Shown: positions 36,801 through 46,469, numbered from the stretch's first letter. The stretch is DNA of 64,000 nt from Desulfobacteraceae bacterium Eth-SRB1 (GCA_004193555.1 RPGP01000040.1:625127-689126); one strand, 5' to 3'. A program made the numbers and translations. Notes: generated from the letters alone by a model not told the origin.

Positions 36801-37466
36801 GTAAACCTGTATTATTCCATATTGACCTGCCGTGGTGATGCGAACATGCCCGCAAAGAACACCGGTTTGATCGAATATTGCCACTTCGTCTCCTATGTCC
36901 GCAGGCGCCCCGAGTATTGTAAGGTTTCCTATATAGTTGCATACATATGGGGTACCGACAGGCTCGGCAAAGTGTGCGGGAGTATCTATGTTCAAAACAT
37001 AGCCTGCCTGATCCTGCCATACTGGGGGAACAGAAGATGTAACAAAAGATGATCCTGACGGCGGACTCCCTCCCGACAGGTGAAGATCAGCCCCTGTCAG
37101 TTCAATATTTTCACTTGCATCCCATATCCTGATTGTCAGCACATCTTCAGGGCTCGCCCCTTCATCCACCTCTGATGTCGTGTCATCTCCATAAATATGA
37201 ACAACCCCATACTGACCGGAATCGTCCACAACATAGAGCCCGCACAGGACACCCTGTGGATCGAAAAAGGCCACCTCATCCCCTGTCTGGGCATCCACTC
37301 CGTCGATTTTGAACGTTCCCATATAATCGCAGTACACAGGTGATGTGAGGGGTGATGAGAAATGAACGCCATTTGCACCTGCTGTCGGCAAATACACAAC
37401 TATGGCTAACAACCAGATTGCCAAAAAAATCTGCCAGGACCTTCTTGTAACGGTGGAATATCTCAT
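33819..37466 (-). CDS. Surface protein with two GDEV domains, cadherin-like repeats and CFI-box C-terminus
   Basis: A 1215-residue exported protein. A signal peptide is followed by two copies of the [15 protein letters not shown]...DEGA domain (about 32-150 and 165-290). Cadherin/He_PIG-like Ig repeats follow (about 300-640; [24 protein letters not shown]), then a GWNMVANPY / YQGCWIY segment (about 960-1060) and a Gly-rich linker. A C-terminal box starting [10 protein letters not shown] (about residue 1108) is followed by [23 protein letters not shown], a hydrophobic helix and an Arg-rich tail. That end is the CFI-box-CTERM pattern, a putative sorting or anchoring signal known only from sequence. 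The cohesin gene follows. The stop lies in the decamer repeat tract. Confidence 0.85.
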   Translation of the reverse strand: MRYSTVTRRSWQIFLAIWLLAIVVYLPTAGANGVHFSSPLTSPVYCDYMGTFKIDGVDAQTGDEVAFFDPQGVLCGLYVVDDSGQYGVVHIYGDDTTSEVDEGASPEDVLTIRIWDASENIELTGADLHLSGGSPPSGSSFVTSSVPPVWQDQAGYVLNIDTPAHFAEPVGTPYVCNYIGNLTILGAPADIGDEVAIFDQTGVLCGHVRITTAGQYGIIQVYGDDSETAGDEGAVDGDELTFKVWDKSTGVEYEGGNLLFTPGSPTGSFAASEVPPIWTVDMGYVLDIGAYEYEGNNAPIIDFVSVTQRTDGSGYLDVVFTGTDAENDDVTWYGSYCSYTSGPDYDTYNPLVFVTTDPAHTAFEPMGFSSSGTTYTVVVDASSWPSGDYKIRLKVEDAYDHSNYPLSSQFQLDNTPLEITSSPVITAVEDETYIYMLATNRADVTYTLVDTYPSGMMIDSDGKITYEPSSDVDAGPHTITVKATDKWGLEAIQIFTLIVASVNDAPYFTTVLPETDTCDTLAMPGHVYTFMIEAEDEETQNENLVYTLKGTPPAGMNIKPLDAGYFGARIRWVPGDADAGRTIPLEIEVSDGEKTDTLSYDLRALNPLVITPNSQRLLRINETDVDKDFIISGGFFEGSTPFYSCELINNDTGNITAATTGDYYTFSTVDRTGSYRLKVTDERNFTTISGLIEIREITAVSMTMDVAGQINVAEYEAALTVMDAGTVYNGATVVVPAGSSTDLFTFTCNKVTSDQAKPNTSAVFGDVIDMNARKANGNKVTFGVAIEVTLPYGNIPNIDRPQDLRVYTFNPDLNRWTPVSDYTVNTEDETISFRTTHFSLFTVGQAEELGTPVIGGTNTEDYSMISFPCNPDNFDLVANLSTIFGNYDTRIWRCAVYNNSSMEYDEANASDFADMHPLEPGRAYWVISRYDKLLNVKGLTLNKEVPFETTLHPGWNMVANPYNETINSDAITVSDDGVNFDSLSTTGLTDNYIFKFDPHDDGQGNTIWYTEISLDNASMDPYQGCWIYNYKSSDIIIRFDESSIIALQQNVPLLYKKMIWHARRSLHRFMDVIASTCYADGNSAHQPPPPPGLPGNSSNSIGVADGGGGGCFIATAAYGSKIEPHVRILRDFRDRFLLDNTAGKRFVKFYYTYSPAIAGFIDGHANLQAFVRLSLLPVVGMSWIVLKFGPVTTLVLMFFLIFLIRARWGVRMGRR

Positions 37467-37497
37467 TTTAGATTCTCTCTTTAAATCATTGCTTGTT

Positions 37498-37560
37498 TAT
37501 TTTGGAGCAAGGCAACCATGATGCCGTACAGACGCAAACATGGTTTGCTCGCTCCATATT
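37498..37560. repeat. REP-like unit with GCAAAC tail variant
   Basis: Head TTTTGGAGCAAGGCAACC with ATGATGCCGT, then tail GACGCAAACATGGTTTGC and TCGCTCCATA. The second hairpin is GCAAAC-ATG-GTTTGC, a compensated variant of GCCGAC-ATG-GTCGGC. Confidence 0.85.
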
Positions 37561-37566
37561 TGCTGC

Positions 37567-38238
37567 TCAACGCAATCCAGCCAAGACCTGGCAAATATAA
37601 ATAATCTCGGCAAGCCCAATCTTATCATCACCGTTCACGTCGGCTTCTTCGTAAATGCCCTCTGCCGGTTCAATACCGCTTATGATTTGGAGGACCAGGA
37701 TGACGTCAGTGAGATTAATTTCGCTATCTCCGTTGATGTCGCCAAAGTGGACTGTTGTATCTATGTTCAATCGAAAACCATCATTCTCACTTGTCCATAG
37801 TGGTGGAATATTGGAAGAAGCTGATTCTCCCAGAGGAAGACCCGGTGTAAGCAATACACTATCACCCTCGTATTCGAGACCGGCACTTGCATCCCATATT
37901 TTAACGGTCAATGGATCTCCAGGGTCAGCTCCTTCATCCTTAGGGGTACCAGTATCGTCCGGATAGACATGAAGGAATCCGTATTGACCAGCTATGCCGA
38001 CAGGCAAAACGTAAAGTCCGCACAAGACACCATCCGGATCAAAAAAGGCTACCTCATCACCGGGCTGACCATCTACACCATTGATCTTAAAACTTCCGCT
38101 ATAGTAACAGGAGGGCCCTGTCGAAACCGGCAAAGGAAAATGCCCCGCCTTTGCAGTGCCCACAAATACAACGCTAAAAAGTAGCCCTGTTATAAAACAT
38201 ATAGTCCAGCATCTCCTTATGGCACGGTTTGATTTCAT
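37567..38238 (-). CDS. GDEV-domain protein with C-terminal dockerin-like module
   Basis: A 223-residue exported protein. It has a signal peptide (to about residue 31, VGTAKAGHF), one [18 protein letters not shown] ... GQYGFLHVYPDDTGTPKDEGADPGD domain (about 32-150), and a C-terminal pair of EF-hand-like repeats. GDINGDSEINLTDVILVLQI and ADVNGDDKIGLAEIIYICQ match the two Ca-binding F-hand motifs of type I dockerin. A dockerin would dock onto a cohesin, and a cohesin-like protein is encoded 4 kb downstream on the same strand. No carbohydrate-active domain is present, so a cellulosome is unlikely. Confidence 0.8.
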   Translation of the reverse strand: MKSNRAIRRCWTICFITGLLFSVVFVGTAKAGHFPLPVSTGPSCYYSGSFKINGVDGQPGDEVAFFDPDGVLCGLYVLPVGIAGQYGFLHVYPDDTGTPKDEGADPGDPLTVKIWDASAGLEYEGDSVLLTPGLPLGESASSNIPPLWTSENDGFRLNIDTTVHFGDINGDSEINLTDVILVLQIISGIEPAEGIYEEADVNGDDKIGLAEIIYICQVLAGLR

Positions 38239-38282
38239 TGCTCGTTACTCGTCACTGGTTACTGGTTTCTCGTTGCTCGTTT

Positions 38283-38408
38283 ATTTTGGATCAAGGCATC
38301 CATGATGCCGTCCACGTTACGCAAACATGGTTTGCTTGATCCATAGTTTTTGGATCAAGGCAACCATGTTACCGTATTATCACGCCGACATGGTCGGCTC
38401 GCTCCATA
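38283..38408. repeat. Two tandem REP-like units, GGATC outer-stem variant
   Basis: Unit 1 (38283-38345) begins TTTTGGATCAAGGCATCC and ends GCTTGATCCATAG, so the outer stem GGATCAAG / CTTGATCC is fully compensated relative to GGAGCAAG / CTTGCTCC. Its tail hairpin is GCAAAC-ATG-GTTTGC. Unit 2 (38346-38408) has a GGATC head but a GCTCC tail, giving a mismatched outer stem, and ACCG for GCCG in the head. Confidence 0.85.
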
Positions 38409-38456
38409 GTTGCGCATCTTCCCACTTTCCCACTTTCTCACTTTCTCACTTTCTCC

Positions 38457-38861
38457 CTATTCCCTCCTAAAATCCACCTTCTTCCTCTGCCGATCTCCGG
38501 TCCAATAAATATCTACATCTGACAGGAGGAATTCCCCGTTCAGCTTAAATGTCAGTACGTCCCCAGCTTTTGCCCCCTCATCGACACTGGTGTTCGGATC
38601 ATCCGCATAGACATGAAGGAATCCATATTGACCAGCTTTGTTAACTGTAAACTCACCACACAATACACCATCAGAATCAAACACTGTCACATTATCTCCC
38701 GCCACAACACCATCAATATAGCCAAAAAAGTCCATACTGAATGGGGTGGGCCGTACCTGATCTTGTGCCCATGCAAGACCTGTATTGGCGGTGAAGAGCA
38801 ATAGCCCAAGGACCGCTACAATCATGTACATCCTGGATTTATGGAGCTTCCCGTTTAACAT
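38457..38861 (-). CDS. Small exported single GDEV-domain protein
   Basis: A 134-residue protein with a signal peptide (cut near TGLAWAQD, about residue 32). A single domain follows: MDFFGYIDGVVAGDNVTVFDSDGVLCGEFTVNKAGQYGFLHVYADDPNTSVDEGAKAGDVLTFKLNG. This is the shortest member of the domain family that recurs in the neighbouring large proteins, so it defines the domain limits (about 85-100 residues). GAGGAGGAAAT lies upstream at ribosome-site distance. The last codons run into a CACTTTCTCA repeat tract. Confidence 0.8.
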   Translation of the reverse strand: MLNGKLHKSRMYMIVAVLGLLLFTANTGLAWAQDQVRPTPFSMDFFGYIDGVVAGDNVTVFDSDGVLCGEFTVNKAGQYGFLHVYADDPNTSVDEGAKAGDVLTFKLNGEFLLSDVDIYWTGDRQRKKVDFRRE

Positions 38862-39203
38862 GGCACATTTCCTCCTCTACAAAACCTAAGGTTATTACTT
38901 ATCATCGGCTCTTGCTCGTTTCCATGCACCAGCATAGAACACCATATGGTATGCATTCCCACGCTGGAGCATGGGAACGAGGATTCCTGTCTCCTGGCAG
39001 GCAGGTACATCCGGATACTCCATAGTTTGGATCAAGGCATCCATGATGCCGTTTAATACGCCGACATGGTCGGCTTGCTCCATATTTTGGATCAAGGCAT
39101 CCATGATGCCGTCTTGTTTTACGCGAATCCGCCTCAGGCAGACTCCGACCTCCGACCTCCGACCTCCGACCTCCGACCACTCGACCTCCGACCACTCGAC
39201 CAA
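38862..39203. repeat. Gap with palindrome, REP-like units and heptamer tract
   Basis: A degenerate copy of the large palindrome of 58288-58348 lies at about 38914-38982 (the right arm CCCACGCTGGAGCATGGGAA is intact). REP-like pieces with the GGATC outer stem lie at 39013-39024, 39025-39084 and 39086-39112. A tandem CCGACCT tract (about 39143-39200) ends at the stop of the 2421-residue gene. No gene is seen. Confidence 0.75.
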
Positions 39204-42200
39204 TTAGTATGACAGCGTATCCACAGTTTTCATCTTAATCCACATGCCATAACCAGGGCCGAAATACTCCAGATCATTAAAGGTACCGAGCATGGGGTCA
39301 TAGGTATGGGCGCCACTATCATACGACCTGATGACTGCGTAGTTGCCGCTTATCGCTGACAGCACGTCGCCCATGTCATTCACCTCGGTAAATTGTGTAG
39401 CATCGGGCGGAAATGCCACATCAAGAGGTTTCGTCCCTGTGTACTGGATATCGGGATGCCAGTATCCCGCAAGGTTCCATCCTGTATGAAGATCAAGCGT
39501 ATCCGCAGGCAAGGCCCTGAGACCGTTTAGCTCCAGATTGCCTGCTGTGTTCATCTTGATCCAATACCCGTAACCTCCGGCCACATATTTGAGGTCGCTA
39601 TAAGATGGGATAACCGGATCAAACGTGTGGGCGCCAATGCTGTCAAAGCTGCGCACAACATCGTAAAGGCCGGCTATAGACGAGAATACGTCTGCAATGC
39701 TGGTTACTTGTGTATAGACTGTGCCTGGCAGCATGGGCTCAGCAGGAGGCCCGTCAGCATACCCCGAAACTCCGTCAGCATAGTAACATGTCTTTACACT
39801 AAAACTGATAAGGTTCCATCCCTCATGCAGAGGAATCGTTTGCATACCTGAACCGTTTAAGTTCACTTCGAATCTATCTTTATCAAAGGTCCATGACGGG
39901 GGAGAACTGCCGGTAATCACAGTGGTTGTTGTATCCAGTTCTACCCCGGCGCCGGCATCCCAGATACGGAATGTTAATTCGTTACCCGGTTCGGCCCCTT
40001 CATCAACTTCTGTTGTACCGCTATCATCCCTGTAAACATGCATAAAGCCATATTGACCTGCAGTGTTTACAGTAAACTGTCCACAAACCACCCCGTCAGG
40101 GTCAAACACGCCGACTTCATCACCTGCTTCCGCAGGAACGCCATCGACGTTTACATTGCCATAGAAATCCATGGATTCGCTCGTGGCGCCGGCAATTTGG
40201 AAGTGTTTGGTCAATATCGGTATTGTGCCGTCTGTATATTCATCAAGATTGGCAACCCCGTCTCCGTCATTGTCCTGAGCGGCATCACCGGCATACAATG
40301 GGTCGAGTCCAAAACCTGTCTCCCATCCATCCGGCATTCCGTCATTATCGCTGTCGCTATTGTTTGGATCCGTTCCCTGTGTATATTCCTGAAGATTAGT
40401 CAGACCGTCACTGTCTGTATCAAGCGATGCATCCGAAGCATCCTCAGAATTCAAACCGTGGTCATCCTCCCACGCATCAGGCATGCCGTCACCATCGGTA
40501 TCTCCCAATAATCCTCCGGAAAGAACAGCATAGGCGGTAAATGAAACAGGAGAGCCTGTTAATCCTGCAGAACTCGCTGAAACAATCGTGGTTCCGGTAT
40601 CAGGTCCAAGCGTGAGCGTATTGGATGCAAAACCAGAATCATCTGTAGGTACAGGATCAGTGTTCGCAAGTATTCCGTCACCTGAAATCACGCTGAAAGT
40701 TACATCTGTCAATGAAACAGGTTCTCCAAGTATATCGGTAATCTTTACAACCAGTGAATTAGGTAGAAGATTGTCGATATTATCCACCTGCTTATCTCCA
40801 GAGACCTTACTCAATTTCATTGCCTCGCCCGCAGCATAGCCTGTTGCGGAAAAGGTAACCGATTCTGTAGTTTCAGCTATGGTTGCAGAAACGATATTAA
40901 TGCCTGCCGTTGTTCCAAGTGTCAGCGTGTTTGATACCAAACCGTTTGCATCACTTATCCCGGTTTCAGATGACAGGCTTCCATCGCTGCTTTCAATTAC
41001 AAAGTTTACCAATATTCCGGATCTGGTTTTACTGTCGGAATCATACACTCTGGCTACAAATGAATCAGGCATAACAGTTCCTGTCTGTCCTACCTGCCCG
41101 TCACCGGAGACCTTCTGAATATAGCTCGGGATATTTTCGTCTTCACCGATCCGCACATCGTCAATTGTCCAGCCTGGCTTTCTGTAGTTGATAGTTTCGT
41201 CCATCGTATCACTCATCACAAACTTTATCCGCACGTTGGGCAATCCGGCCCAGGTACTTAAATCTATCTGCTTATACGTCCATGTTGTCTGATCCCCCTT
41301 GAACGATGCCAGTTGCGTCCATGTACCGGGCTGACCATTATATGTGGAGAGGTAAACACAAGCATAGTCGTAATCCTTCTGAGAATAATCGCAACCGCCG
41401 TCGGATGAAGAATCCGGGCAGTTTCTGGTATCGTACTTGTGCCAGAAGGTAAGCTGCGGGTGAACGGCGCCACTCAGAGCTATGCTGTTGGCCATGATAA
41501 GCTCGGAACTTACAAGTGAACCGTAATCCCCTTCAGGGCTGTCCGTAAAGGCATAGATGCCGCTGATGCCGCTGTACCCATCCGGCGCCAGCGCCCATGA
41601 TGAACTGTGCCAGTTCGCTAAGGTGGCTGCTCCACCTTCCATGTTGTCAGTAAATGGATAGGAAAATGGCGATCCCTCGGTCTCTGCTATCATGATGTCA
41701 TCAATATACCACCCATCAGACTGAACGCCGTTGGTGTCCGATGTCAACCTGAAACGGATTTCCACCTGTTTCCCTGCGTATCCTGACAGATCAATTCTCT
41801 CTTTAAACCATGCAGCAGAAGTGCCGGTTATAAAATAAAGCCTCTTCCACGTGGAGCTGCCAACCTCCCTCACCTCCACATATCCATGGTCCGAGTTGCT
41901 CTCCAGGGCATATTTCTGCCAGAAGGTGAGTACAGGCATCACTGCCGCCCCAAGATCTACGGTTATGTTAAGCGAACTATCCTCTCCCCCGGAATATGAT
42001 CCCTGTGGTGAGTCTGTCCATACTGTGGATGTTTCCCCTGTGTGAGATTCTGCCGACCCAATAGTAATCAATCCCCATGGTGAATCATAAAACCACGGGA
42101 CGCTCCCGCTCTCCATGTCATCAAAGAAAGGATAGAGAGCCAGAATCGATTCTTCTTTGATTTGTAACCCGTCCATATACCAGCCGTCCTGCTGGTTCGT

Positions 42201-45200
42201 ATCGTTGGAAGTCAGGCGGAATCTAAACCCGAGGTTGGCGTTGCCTGCATAGGCGGTTAAACTGATACGTTCATGGTTCCATGTACTTTCAGCGCCAGTA
42301 ATTGACCGGATTGTGGTCCACGTCTGACCATTATCGGTAGAGACTTCGATCTTTATAAAGTCGATGCCATCCTCAAGAGAATAGCGGTGCCAGAATGTCA
42401 AAACAGGGGCGGTTGTTCCGCCAAGGTCAATAAACGTTGCAAGGCTCGTATTGGCATTGGCCGGATAGTTGGCCCCAGGCGAATCTGTCCAGCAATATGT
42501 TCCTTCATAGGGCATTGTGTCCGTCAGGCCCCACGGCGTTCCATAAGACCATTGAGACGTACCGCTCTCGCTCTCACCGTCTTCAGAAAAAGGGAAGCTG
42601 TTGCTCGGAATAGAATAAGTTGCCTGCACCTCATTGCCTCCCATGGAAACATTACTGTCCGTGTCAACAACCCACATCTTGTAGTAATAGGTCCCAGGCT
42701 GAATCATTGCCACTGCATCAATATAAATTAATTCAGTCTTTGTGGTGATGCTTGCAACAAGGGTATCGCTGCGGGTGACACCTGAAGCTGAAGAGCGGTA
42801 AAGCTCATAACGGGCAAAGTCTGAATCAGTATTTTCACCCCACTCGATGGAAACGCTGTTCTGAGAAGAGGCAGTAATAGATAGAGTTACATCAACAGGG
42901 GCCTCTTCAATAGCAACATCATCAATTGTCCAGCCTGGCTTTCTGTAGTTGATAGTTTCGTCCATCGTATCACTCATCACAAACTTTATCCGCACGTTGG
43001 GCAATCCGGCCCAGGTACTTAAATCTATCTGCTTATACGTCCATGTTGTCTGATCCCCCTTGAACGATGCCAGTTGCGTCCATGTACCGGGCTGACCATT
43101 ATATGTGGAGAGGTAAACACAAGCATAGTCGTAATCCTTCTGAGAATAATCGCAACCGCCGTCGGATGAAGAATCCGGGCAGTTTCTGGTATCGTACTTG
43201 TGCCAGAAGGTAAGCTGCGGGTGAACGGCGCCACTCAGAGCTATGCTGTTGGCCATGATAAGCTCGGAACTTACAAGTGAACCGTAATCCCCTTCAGGGC
43301 TGTCCGTAAAGGCATAGATGCCGCTGATGCCGCTGTACCCATCCGGCGCCAGCGCCCATGATGAACTGTGCCAGTTCGCTAAGGTGGCTGCTCCACCTTC
43401 CATGTCGTCAGTAAATGGATAGGTAAGAACCGCTGTCTCTGTCTCGTCTATGTTAATGTCGTCTATGTACCATCCATCGGACTGTGTGCCATTGGTGTCG
43501 GCTGCCAGCCTGAAACGGAGTTCTATTTGTTTGCCTGCATAATTGGACAAATCTACCCTTTCTTCAAACCATGCAGCGGTCCCTGTTGCAAAGTAGAGCC
43601 TTTCCCACGTGGCACTGCCAACCTCCCGAACTTCTATATATGCATGGTCAGAGTTGCTTTCCAGTGCATATTTCTGCCAGAAGGTAAGCACAGGCATCAC
43701 TGCCGACCCAAGGTCTATGGTCATGCTAAGAAAGGTATCAGCTCCCGCTGAATAGGAACCTTCAGGAGAATCTGTCCATACAATTGATGCTGCATCTGAG
43801 TGAGAATCATAAGCTGCCAAAGTCATTAAACCCCATGTAGAATGATAAAACCACGGAATGATCCCGCTCTCCATGTCATCAAAGAAAGGATATGATGCAT
43901 GAATAGACTCTTCTTTGATTTGCAGGCCATCCATATACCAGCCATCCTGCTGGTTAGCGCTATCTGAGGTCAGGCGAAATCTGAGGCCAAAATTTGCGTT
44001 GCCGCTATAGGCAGCAAGGTTCATCCGCTCCTGGTTCCATGCGGTCTCTATGCCTGTAAATGTCCTCAGCCCGGTCCAGGTCTGACCATCGTCAGCAGAT
44101 ACCTCCAAATATACAAAATCTGTCCCCTCTTCTAAAAAGTAGCGGTGCCAGAATGTCAAAACAGGGGCGGTTGTTCCGCTGAGGTCAATAAACGTTGCAA
44201 GACTCGTATTGGCATTGGCTGGATAGTTGGCCCCAGGCGAATCTGTCCAGCAATATGTTCCTTCATAGGGCGTTGTGTCCGTCAGGCCCCACGGCGTTCC
44301 ATAAGACCATTGAGACGTACCGCTCTCGCTCTCACCGTCTTCAGAAAAAGGGAAGCTGTTGCTCGGAATAGAATAAGTTGCCTGCACCTCATTGCCTCCC
44401 ATGGAAACATTACTGTCCGTGTCAACAACCCACATCTTGTAGTAATAGGTCCCAGGCTGAATCATTGCCACTGCATCAATATAAATTAATTCAGTCTTTG
44501 TGGTGATGCTTGCAACAAGGGTATCGCTGCGGGTGACACCTGAAGCTGAAGAGCGGTAAAGCTCATAACGGGCAAAGTCTGAATCAGTATTTTCACCCCA
44601 CTCGATGGAAACGCTGTTCTGAGAAGAGGCAGTAATAGATAGAGTTACATCAACAGGGGCCTCTTCAATAGCAACATCATCGATTGTCCAGCCTGGCTTT
44701 CTGTAGTTGATAGTTTCGTCCATCGTATCAATCATTACGAATTTTATCCGCACATTGGGCAATCCGGCCCACGTGCTGAGGTCTATGATCTTCTTTTCCC
44801 ATGTGGTCTGACTCCCTTTGAACGCTGCTAATTCTTTCCACGTTCCAGGCTGACCATTATATGTGGAGAGGTAAACACGAGCGTAGTCGTAATCCTTCTG
44901 AGAATAATCGCAACCGCCGTCGGATGAAGAATCCGGGCAATTTCTGGTATCGTACTTGTGCCAGAACGTAAGCTGGGGATGAAGTGCGCCATTCAAATCA
45001 ATGCTGTTGGCCATGACAAGCTCGGAGCTTACTAATGAACCATAATCCCCTTCAGGGCTGTCAGTAAAAGCGTAGCTCCCGCTACAGCCATCCACAACTA
45101 AATCCCATGATGAACTGTGCCAGTTGGCGGCTGAGGTTGCCACTCCTTCCATATCGTCTATAAATGGATAGGTAAAAGCAACAGTCCCTGTCTCGTCTAT

Positions 45201-46469
45201 GTTAATGTCATCTATGTACCATCCGTCGGACTGTGTGTCATTGTCTGATACGAGTCTGAAACGGATATCAATTTTTTTCCCAGCATAATTAGACAAGTCC
45301 ATCCGCTCCTCAGTCCATGAAGCGATGGTGCCTGTCACAAAATAGAGTCTCTTCCAGGTAGTGGTTCCATCTTCCCTTACTTCTATATAGCCATAGTCTG
45401 AGTTGTTATCAAACGTACACTTGTGCCAGAAGGTAAGCACAGGCATATTCGCTGCTCCAAGATCGACTGTTATCTGCAAAGAAGTGTCGGCTCCCGCCGC
45501 GTAAGAACCTCCGGGGGAATCTGTCCATGAATATATGCCAGAATGCTTATGCGCATCGGTAAGACCCCACGGCGAGCCTGCTGTCCAACCGCCAACAGAT
45601 CCTTCCAGATCGTCAAAAAAGGGATAGTGAAACTCTGCGATACTCGTTATGCCGGATTCTTCCTTGCTTCCGGCAGCCAGATCATTTGTGTCAAAAACAT
45701 ACACTTTATAGTAGTATGTGGTTTCAGGGGTTAAATCCGTGTCTGTATATAATATAGTGTTTGGATCAGTGATTGTAGTCACAAGAGTACTGGAAGGGCC
45801 GACACCCGCTGTTGTGCTTCGATATATCTTGTAGCCGGCAAAATCAGCGCTTAGATACTCTGTCCATGCAAGATCAAGTGTTGTTGCAGTCGGATTGTCA
45901 ACCGCGAGTTCGGCAACCGCGTTAGGCGGTTCGGATATGGCGACGTCATCAATGTACCAGCCGTCCCATACAATAGTCTTATCGGTTTCAAGCCTGAAGC
46001 GGATTAGAACATTTGCCTGACCTGCATAATCAGATATATCAATCTGCTCCCGTGTCCAGTCGGAAATGCCGGTATATGAAGCTAGTTCATGCCAGGTTGA
46101 GCCTCCATCAGTAGAAAGCTCCAGATACCCAAAATCGAAATCTGTTTCTATTTGGCGTTTATGCCAGAAGACCAGTTGAGGATTAGTTACAGTTGCAGAT
46201 GAAAGATCGAGAGATGCGGCAAGTATCATGGAAATGTCAGCTTCATTGGCATAATAGGCGCCCGGGCTGTCTGTCCAGGCGGTGGAAGCGCTGTGATACT
46301 CTGATGTGGTCGTGGACCATGGACTTTCACCTGTCCACTTAGCCGTGCCTTCCATATCATCGCTGAAATAGGCTCCTGCCCATGATACCGAACTCATCCC
46401 CAGACAAAACATGACTCCAATGAGAGATAAAATGACTGTGGTCTTCAGGTAATGCGCTGCCTTTTTCAT
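39204..46469 (-). CDS. Giant modular surface protein (nine MAM-like modules, FnIII, Big-1, TSP3-like, GDEV)
   Basis: A 2421-residue exported protein with a signal peptide (to about residue 31, VSWAGAYF). Nine MAM/choice-of-anchor-J-like modules follow, each with FxDDMEG, (W/F)TDSP, LTFWHK and GW(Y/T)IDD(I/V). Three FnIII domains lie between modules. Then come two Big-1-like domains (SKVSGDKQVDN), a Ca-binding TSP3-like stretch (DTDGDGMPDAWEDDHGL, DSDNDGMPDGWE), one GDEVGVFDPDGVVCG...DEGAEPG domain and two GWNL...YGYWIKM segments. It is probably a calcium-stabilised adhesin or matrix protein. It has no CFI box. The middle carries a tandem duplication of about 1.76 kb (separate entry). Confidence 0.85.
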   Translation of the reverse strand: MKKAAHYLKTTVILSLIGVMFCLGMSSVSWAGAYFSDDMEGTAKWTGESPWSTTTSEYHSASTAWTDSPGAYYANEADISMILAASLDLSSATVTNPQLVFWHKRQIETDFDFGYLELSTDGGSTWHELASYTGISDWTREQIDISDYAGQANVLIRFRLETDKTIVWDGWYIDDVAISEPPNAVAELAVDNPTATTLDLAWTEYLSADFAGYKIYRSTTAGVGPSSTLVTTITDPNTILYTDTDLTPETTYYYKVYVFDTNDLAAGSKEESGITSIAEFHYPFFDDLEGSVGGWTAGSPWGLTDAHKHSGIYSWTDSPGGSYAAGADTSLQITVDLGAANMPVLTFWHKCTFDNNSDYGYIEVREDGTTTWKRLYFVTGTIASWTEERMDLSNYAGKKIDIRFRLVSDNDTQSDGWYIDDINIDETGTVAFTYPFIDDMEGVATSAANWHSSSWDLVVDGCSGSYAFTDSPEGDYGSLVSSELVMANSIDLNGALHPQLTFWHKYDTRNCPDSSSDGGCDYSQKDYDYARVYLSTYNGQPGTWKELAAFKGSQTTWEKKIIDLSTWAGLPNVRIKFVMIDTMDETINYRKPGWTIDDVAIEEAPVDVTLSITASSQNSVSIEWGENTDSDFARYELYRSSASGVTRSDTLVASITTKTELIYIDAVAMIQPGTYYYKMWVVDTDSNVSMGGNEVQATYSIPSNSFPFSEDGESESGTSQWSYGTPWGLTDTTPYEGTYCWTDSPGANYPANANTSLATFIDLSGTTAPVLTFWHRYFLEEGTDFVYLEVSADDGQTWTGLRTFTGIETAWNQERMNLAAYSGNANFGLRFRLTSDSANQQDGWYMDGLQIKEESIHASYPFFDDMESGIIPWFYHSTWGLMTLAAYDSHSDAASIVWTDSPEGSYSAGADTFLSMTIDLGSAVMPVLTFWQKYALESNSDHAYIEVREVGSATWERLYFATGTAAWFEERVDLSNYAGKQIELRFRLAADTNGTQSDGWYIDDINIDETETAVLTYPFTDDMEGGAATLANWHSSSWALAPDGYSGISGIYAFTDSPEGDYGSLVSSELIMANSIALSGAVHPQLTFWHKYDTRNCPDSSSDGGCDYSQKDYDYACVYLSTYNGQPGTWTQLASFKGDQTTWTYKQIDLSTWAGLPNVRIKFVMSDTMDETINYRKPGWTIDDVAIEEAPVDVTLSITASSQNSVSIEWGENTDSDFARYELYRSSASGVTRSDTLVASITTKTELIYIDAVAMIQPGTYYYKMWVVDTDSNVSMGGNEVQATYSIPSNSFPFSEDGESESGTSQWSYGTPWGLTDTMPYEGTYCWTDSPGANYPANANTSLATFIDLGGTTAPVLTFWHRYSLEDGIDFIKIEVSTDNGQTWTTIRSITGAESTWNHERISLTAYAGNANLGFRFRLTSNDTNQQDGWYMDGLQIKEESILALYPFFDDMESGSVPWFYDSPWGLITIGSAESHTGETSTVWTDSPQGSYSGGEDSSLNITVDLGAAVMPVLTFWQKYALESNSDHGYVEVREVGSSTWKRLYFITGTSAAWFKERIDLSGYAGKQVEIRFRLTSDTNGVQSDGWYIDDIMIAETEGSPFSYPFTDNMEGGAATLANWHSSSWALAPDGYSGISGIYAFTDSPEGDYGSLVSSELIMANSIALSGAVHPQLTFWHKYDTRNCPDSSSDGGCDYSQKDYDYACVYLSTYNGQPGTWTQLASFKGDQTTWTYKQIDLSTWAGLPNVRIKFVMSDTMDETINYRKPGWTIDDVRIGEDENIPSYIQKVSGDGQVGQTGTVMPDSFVARVYDSDSKTRSGILVNFVIESSDGSLSSETGISDANGLVSNTLTLGTTAGINIVSATIAETTESVTFSATGYAAGEAMKLSKVSGDKQVDNIDNLLPNSLVVKITDILGEPVSLTDVTFSVISGDGILANTDPVPTDDSGFASNTLTLGPDTGTTIVSASSAGLTGSPVSFTAYAVLSGGLLGDTDGDGMPDAWEDDHGLNSEDASDASLDTDSDGLTNLQEYTQGTDPNNSDSDNDGMPDGWETGFGLDPLYAGDAAQDNDGDGVANLDEYTDGTIPILTKHFQIAGATSESMDFYGNVNVDGVPAEAGDEVGVFDPDGVVCGQFTVNTAGQYGFMHVYRDDSGTTEVDEGAEPGNELTFRIWDAGAGVELDTTTTVITGSSPPSWTFDKDRFEVNLNGSGMQTIPLHEGWNLISFSVKTCYYADGVSGYADGPPAEPMLPGTVYTQVTSIADVFSSIAGLYDVVRSFDSIGAHTFDPVIPSYSDLKYVAGGYGYWIKMNTAGNLELNGLRALPADTLDLHTGWNLAGYWHPDIQYTGTKPLDVAFPPDATQFTEVNDMGDVLSAISGNYAVIRSYDSGAHTYDPMLGTFNDLEYFGPGYGMWIKMKTVDTLSY
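41161..44743. repeat. Large near-identical tandem duplication inside the 2421-residue gene
   Basis: Positions 41161-41667 match 42922-43428 (offset 1761 bp) almost base for base, with one difference noticed near the end. Positions 42387-42985 match 44145-44743 (offset about 1758 bp). Together they show that a unit of about 1.76 kb, two MAM-like modules plus an FnIII, was duplicated in tandem and part of it has stayed nearly identical while intervening parts diverged. Confidence 0.85.

Noticed and set aside
36387-37052. A 221-codon plus-strand open frame
   Set aside because: It lies antisense within the CFI-box protein gene, whose domains are clear. The composition is Tyr/Ile/Arg-rich with no recognisable motifs.
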